From positions 1 through 8,672 of the forward strand of contig CACXFX010000069.1 in assembly GCA_902767055.1 (NCBI GenBank): a DNA stretch of 8,672 bases. Direction: 5' to 3'. The notes under the pieces were generated by a model, which saw only the letters and a list, made by a program, of their open reading frames with translations, was not told the origin of the DNA and ran no database searches. Below are positions 6,168 through 8,672 of the stretch, in pieces (within the stretch, counting starts at the first letter, position 1; each line of letters begins with the position of its first letter). The DNA comes from an uncultured Pseudomonadota bacterium (GTDB lineage Bacteria > Pseudomonadota > Alphaproteobacteria > RF32 > CAG-239). The position numbers were made by a program, and so were the translations under genes.

Positions 6168-7493
6168 ATGGATCCTTTTTATATTTATTTTTTCAAATTT
6201 ATTTTCGTTGTTATCCTTGTTTTGTTTAATGCTTTTTTTGTGGTTTCGGAGTTTGCAATTGTCAAAATCCGCCGCACAAAACTGGAAGAATTGGTCGGCA
6301 TGGGCAACAAACGCGCCGCCATTGCCTTAAAAATAACCGAGCATCTTGACAGCTATTTAAGCGCAATTCAACTCGGTATTACATTGGCCTCACTTGGTTT
6401 GGGTTGGATTGGTGAACCGGCAGTTGCAAAATTATTTGAAGATTTAATGGGCGGCTTATTTGCCGACAATCCGATTTTATTACATTCCGTTGCATTTGGT
6501 GTCGCGTTCGGCCTGATTACTTTGATGCACGTTGTCTTGGGTGAATTGATACCAAAGTCGCTTGCCATTCAAAAGACCGAAACTTTTGTTTTGCATATTG
6601 CCTACCCGCTTTATTTATTTAAGCGCACGTTTTATCCGTTTATCTGGGTCTTGGATGTTTTAACAATCAAGATTTTGCACTTGATGGGAGTTGAACCTGC
6701 TAAAGAAGAAGATATGGCACACTCCGAAGAAGAGATAAAATTGATTGTCAACGCTTCTCAAAAAGGCGGCGTCATTGATGACACGGAGCGTGATATTATT
6801 CAAAACGCCATCAGCTTTTCAGAAATTTTTGCACACGAAGTGATGATTCCGCGTCAGGACATGCAGTGTCTTTATTTGGATGATGAATTTGCCGATGTGA
6901 TGAGCCTTGTCAAACGCACCAAACACACGCGTTATCCGCTTTGCAACGAAGACAAAGACAACATTGTCGGTATGATTCATATCCGTGATCTTTTAGAACA
7001 TTGTCAGGAAAATCTTGAAAAAGGGCGCTTAAACAAAATTGCACGTCAGGTTTTGTTTGTCCCTGAAAATCAGTCTATTTCCGAAGTTTTGCACCTGATG
7101 ATGCGCAAACACACACACCTTGCCATCGTGGTCGATGAATATGGCGGGACGGCAGGTATGCTTTCGATGGAAGATATTTTAGAAGAACTTGTCGGCGATA
7201 TTATGGACGAACACGATATCAATGAGATTGCCGAAATCAGAAAGTTAAGCGACCGTGTTTGTGAATTTGACGGCAAAGTTTTGGTTGAAGATGTGTATGA
7301 ATGCTTGTGTTTGCCCGAATGTGAGCGGGAAGAAAGCACAATCGGCGGATACGTCTTTACATTGCTCGGCCGCGCACCGAGAATAGGCGATAAGGTTGAA
7401 GACGAATATTGCACGTATGAGGTGATTTCAGCAGGCAAAATGCGTGTCAAACGCGTCAAAGTTACCGTCAAAAACTTTGAAAAAGAAGAATAA
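6168..7493 (+). CDS. CorC/HlyC family (CNNM + CBS) membrane protein, 441 aa
   Basis: Three-part family architecture of normal length. A CNNM/DUF21 membrane domain (about 1-190) has hydrophobic segments near 7-27, 62-82, 104-124 and 140-170, and the typical GELIPK (125-130). A CBS pair follows (about 225-345) with VMIPR (225-229), VDEYGGTAG (322-330) and EDILEELVGDI. The C-terminal CorC_HlyC domain (about 355-435) contains STIGGYVFTLLGRAPRIGD. Relatives are inner-membrane proteins linked to Mg2+/Co2+ efflux or resistance, and 'hemolysin' is a historical name. The substrate cannot be read from the sequence. The gene is monocistronic, divergent from the comM operon, with its own promoter and terminator. 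Confidence 0.92.
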   Translation: MDPFYIYFFKFIFVVILVLFNAFFVVSEFAIVKIRRTKLEELVGMGNKRAAIALKITEHLDSYLSAIQLGITLASLGLGWIGEPAVAKLFEDLMGGLFADNPILLHSVAFGVAFGLITLMHVVLGELIPKSLAIQKTETFVLHIAYPLYLFKRTFYPFIWVLDVLTIKILHLMGVEPAKEEDMAHSEEEIKLIVNASQKGGVIDDTERDIIQNAISFSEIFAHEVMIPRQDMQCLYLDDEFADVMSLVKRTKHTRYPLCNEDKDNIVGMIHIRDLLEHCQENLEKGRLNKIARQVLFVPENQSISEVLHLMMRKHTHLAIVVDEYGGTAGMLSMEDILEELVGDIMDEHDINEIAEIRKLSDRVCEFDGKVLVEDVYECLCLPECEREESTIGGYVFTLLGRAPRIGDKVEDEYCTYEVISAGKMRVKRVKVTVKNFEKEE

Positions 7494-7520
7494 TCTTTTT
7501 TTAAAGGCCTTAAAAAACTC

Positions 7521-7553
7521 ATAACGGATATCTTTTTATATCCGTTATTTTTT
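7521..7553 (+). terminator. Terminator of the CorC-like gene
   Basis: A perfect 11-bp stem, ATAACGGATAT (7521-7531)/ATATCCGTTAT (7538-7548), with a 6-nt loop and T5 (7549-7553). It begins 27 nt after the stop codon and separates this gene from the RNA leader that follows. Confidence 0.88.
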
Positions 7554-7573
7554 CATCGTTCTCAAAATTTTTA

Positions 7574-7602
7574 TTTACAATTCCAATTTTATTTGCTATC
7601 CT
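7574..7602 (+). promoter_or_regulatory. Promoter of the structured RNA / LRR-gene leader
   Basis: TTTACA (7574-7579), a 17-nt spacer, then TATCCT (7597-7602). Predicted start is about 7606-7609, right at the first hairpin of the RNA. Confidence 0.6.
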
Positions 7603-7683
7603 AGAGTCACGATGAAAGAAATTTCATCGTGAACCGAGAGGTTCGGGTCTGTCAGAGGCTCTATGATAAGAGATACCGGAAAT

Positions 7684-7710
7684 GGTGTCCATTTTGGGTG
7701 CCTTTTTTTT
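7684..7710 (+). terminator. Possible internal attenuator in the leader
   Basis: GGTGTCC (7684-7690) pairs with GGGTGCC (7696-7702), with three G-U pairs and a 5-nt loop, directly followed by eight T (7703-7710). An alternative hairpin AAATGG/CCATTT (7680-7685/7689-7694) would disrupt it. G-U-rich, hence weak. Confidence 0.35.
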
Positions 7711-7820
7711 GGTATTTAAAATCCCCGCGTTGGTGGGGAGCTTGTGACGTATGTTCAGGTTTATCCAAAACTAAAGGTCATAAGAGTCATTTCTCTTATC
7801 ATGATTTCTGAACTCCCCTG

Positions 7821-7844
7821 CCGCTCAAAGAGCGGATTTTTTTT
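7821..7844 (+). terminator. Terminator just upstream of the LRR gene
   Basis: CCGCTC (7821-7826), loop AAA, GAGCGG (7830-7835), then A and eight T (7837-7844). Strong and directional. It sits between the leader and the ATG at 7872, which is the arrangement expected of transcription attenuation. Confidence 0.85.
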
Positions 7845-7871
7845 AACAATTATAAAAACAGGAGAAAACTT

Positions 7872-8672
7872 ATGAGAAAAGCAGTTTTAATTTTAGGAAT
7901 CCTTTCAAGTTTTAATGCCAACGCGTGGGAAGCTTGTGGCACAGATGCCGAAGGCAATACAGCAAATTGCGAATATCAAATCATTGACGGTACATTAACG
8001 ATTCGCGGTACGGGCAATAACGGCAATATCGGATATTGGTATTCTTCAGCTCAATATGATTATGTTCAGCCTTGGAAAGATAAAGGTGTGAAAAATGTCG
8101 TTATTGAAGATACAATCAAAGATTTGGGAAGTTATGCGTTTTATGTAATGAATATACAAAATCCGGTTGTGATACCTGAAAGCGTGACATCAATCAGTAA
8201 TGCTGCATTTGATGGGCTTCGCGCACCGGAGGTTATTATTCCGGATAGTGTCGAAATCATAGAAGAAAAAGCCTTTCATCATACAGTTATCTCATCTGCG
8301 ATAGTTATTCCGGATTCGGTCACAACAATTAAGAGTAATGCGTTTGGATTTTTTGGTGCCGCTAATGTGGATATTGTTTTAAGTGATAAAACACAAAATA
8401 TTGACTCAGACGCTCTTGATAGTCAAAATATAAGAAATATTTATTGCATCGGTGATATCGCACAATGTCAGCAAAATGTCGGTGGGCAATTTGCAGGCAA
8501 AATCAAACAAGCCTCTGCTAAAAAAATCAACGGCGTCACGTATGTTTATGATAAAAACGGTAACCTCGTCACCTCATCAGGCCATCGCAAAGAAAAACGC
8601 ATCTATACCATTGAAGAGGCCAATGCCGTGGCTAAACCCACCGGCAACACCGTTCGCATCAAATATCGCTAA
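7872..8672 (+). CDS. Secreted BspA-like leucine-rich-repeat protein, 266 aa
   Basis: Signal peptide at residues 1-18 (MRKAVLILGI..., likely cut after ANA). A short Cys-containing N-terminal region (C22, C33) follows. About five LRR_5/BspA-type units of 22-23 residues then span about 76-190, with cores such as VVIPESVTSISNAAF and VIIPDSVEIIEEKAF, followed by C192/C199. The tail (about 218-266) contains YVYDKNGNLVTSSGH and KRIYTIEEA and is richer in G+C than the LRR part, as if a separate module. BspA-like LRR proteins are usually surface or secreted and bind host or bacterial partners; no partner is evident here. The start is well supported by AGGAG (7860-7864), 7 nt upstream. Expression probably depends on readthrough of the terminator at 7821-7844. 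The stop is the last codon of the window, so the gene is complete. Confidence 0.88.
   Translation: MRKAVLILGILSSFNANAWEACGTDAEGNTANCEYQIIDGTLTIRGTGNNGNIGYWYSSAQYDYVQPWKDKGVKNVVIEDTIKDLGSYAFYVMNIQNPVVIPESVTSISNAAFDGLRAPEVIIPDSVEIIEEKAFHHTVISSAIVIPDSVTTIKSNAFGFFGAANVDIVLSDKTQNIDSDALDSQNIRNIYCIGDIAQCQQNVGGQFAGKIKQASAKKINGVTYVYDKNGNLVTSSGHRKEKRIYTIEEANAVAKPTGNTVRIKYR

Larger units (their letters stand above)
7607..7844 (+). ncRNA. Candidate structured ncRNA or cis-regulatory leader, about 235 nt, family not recognised
   Basis: The segment runs from a promoter to a strong terminator with no credible ORF. Helices visible by eye: TCACGATGAAA/TTTCATCGTGA (7607-7617/7622-7632, GAAA loop); CCGA/TCGG (7634-7637/7643-7646); AGATACC/GGTATTT (7671-7677/7711-7717); GGTGTCC/GGGTGCC (7684-7690/7696-7702) followed by T8; TCCCCGC/GTGGGGA (7722-7728/7733-7739); GTTCAG/CTGAAC (7753-7758/7808-7813); and ATAAGAG/CTCTTAT (7780-7786/7793-7799). 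Several compete with long-range pairings. The last terminator is 27 nt before the LRR gene and no promoter was seen between them, so readthrough from this leader is the simplest way to express that gene. It does not look like SRP RNA, RNase P RNA, tmRNA or a riboswitch class I know. A free sRNA is the alternative. Confidence 0.55.

Noticed and set aside
7070..7522. 150-codon minus-strand frame opposite the CorC-like gene
   Set aside because: Antisense shadow of a strongly supported gene. It also begins beyond the terminator hairpin and has no family features.
7551..7630. 9-bp direct repeat TTTCATCGT at 7551 and 7622
   Set aside because: It could be a target-site duplication, but there are no terminal inverted repeats or element between the copies. 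The second copy is explained as an arm of the hairpin.
7629..7811. 60-codon GTG-started frame inside the structured leader
   Set aside because: No SD, and the start lies inside the 11-bp hairpin. The composition is odd (many Trp, Arg and Cys), and the region is better explained as RNA structure.
7607..7844. Idea that the leader is 6S RNA, SRP RNA, tmRNA or a hammerhead ribozyme
   Set aside because: The 5' end forms a closed local hairpin rather than pairing with the 3' end as in 6S RNA, and conserved cores of the others were not found by eye. A covariance-model search would settle this.

Overview
The window is AT-rich, gene-dense bacterial DNA. A YifB/ComM ATPase, a CorC/HlyC-type membrane protein, a short lipoprotein and a secreted BspA-like leucine-rich-repeat protein together suggest a Gram-negative bacterium. 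The style (AT-rich genes, small secreted LRR proteins with a shared-looking tail) recalls uncultured gut alphaproteobacteria. That assignment is an impression and is not proven by any marker here.

Layout. Positions 1-440 hold no confident protein gene. There is a possible 3' end of a CDS (1-72), a leftward terminator (about 48-82), and back-to-back promoter-like elements near 205-270. These could drive a short RNA rightward (about 276-354) and a tiny 18-codon ORF leftward (98-154). Positions 459-1535 (minus) encode a 358-aa cytoplasmic protein made mostly of 19-residue WYENGQ repeats (MORN_2/YwqK type), with its own terminator at 403-432. Positions 1590-1843 are intergenic and hold two further terminators and a promoter with an inverted repeat.

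Positions 5971-1844 (minus) form a tight three-gene unit with 5- and 10-nt gaps: a 111-aa lipoprotein, ComM/YifB, and a 750-aa exported protein. The last carries four CxxC pairs, an unassigned middle domain and a trypsin/DegP-like C-terminal domain in which all three catalytic positions appear to be lost. The unit ends in a strong terminator at 1784-1814. Divergent from it, a near-consensus promoter (6096-6124) drives a 441-aa CorC/HlyC-type protein (6168-7493) that ends in an 11-bp hairpin terminator.

Positions 7574-7871 are the most interesting non-coding part. A good promoter is followed by about 235 nt of strongly structured sequence, including a perfect 11-bp GAAA-capped hairpin, alternative long-range pairings and an internal hairpin plus T8. 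A strong terminator follows, only 27 nt before the start of a secreted 266-aa LRR protein (7872-8672). No promoter was seen between that terminator and the gene, so I read it as a candidate regulatory leader (attenuator or riboswitch-like) of a class I do not recognise, or a stand-alone RNA with readthrough into the LRR gene. No CRISPR array, tRNA, rRNA or insertion sequence was found.
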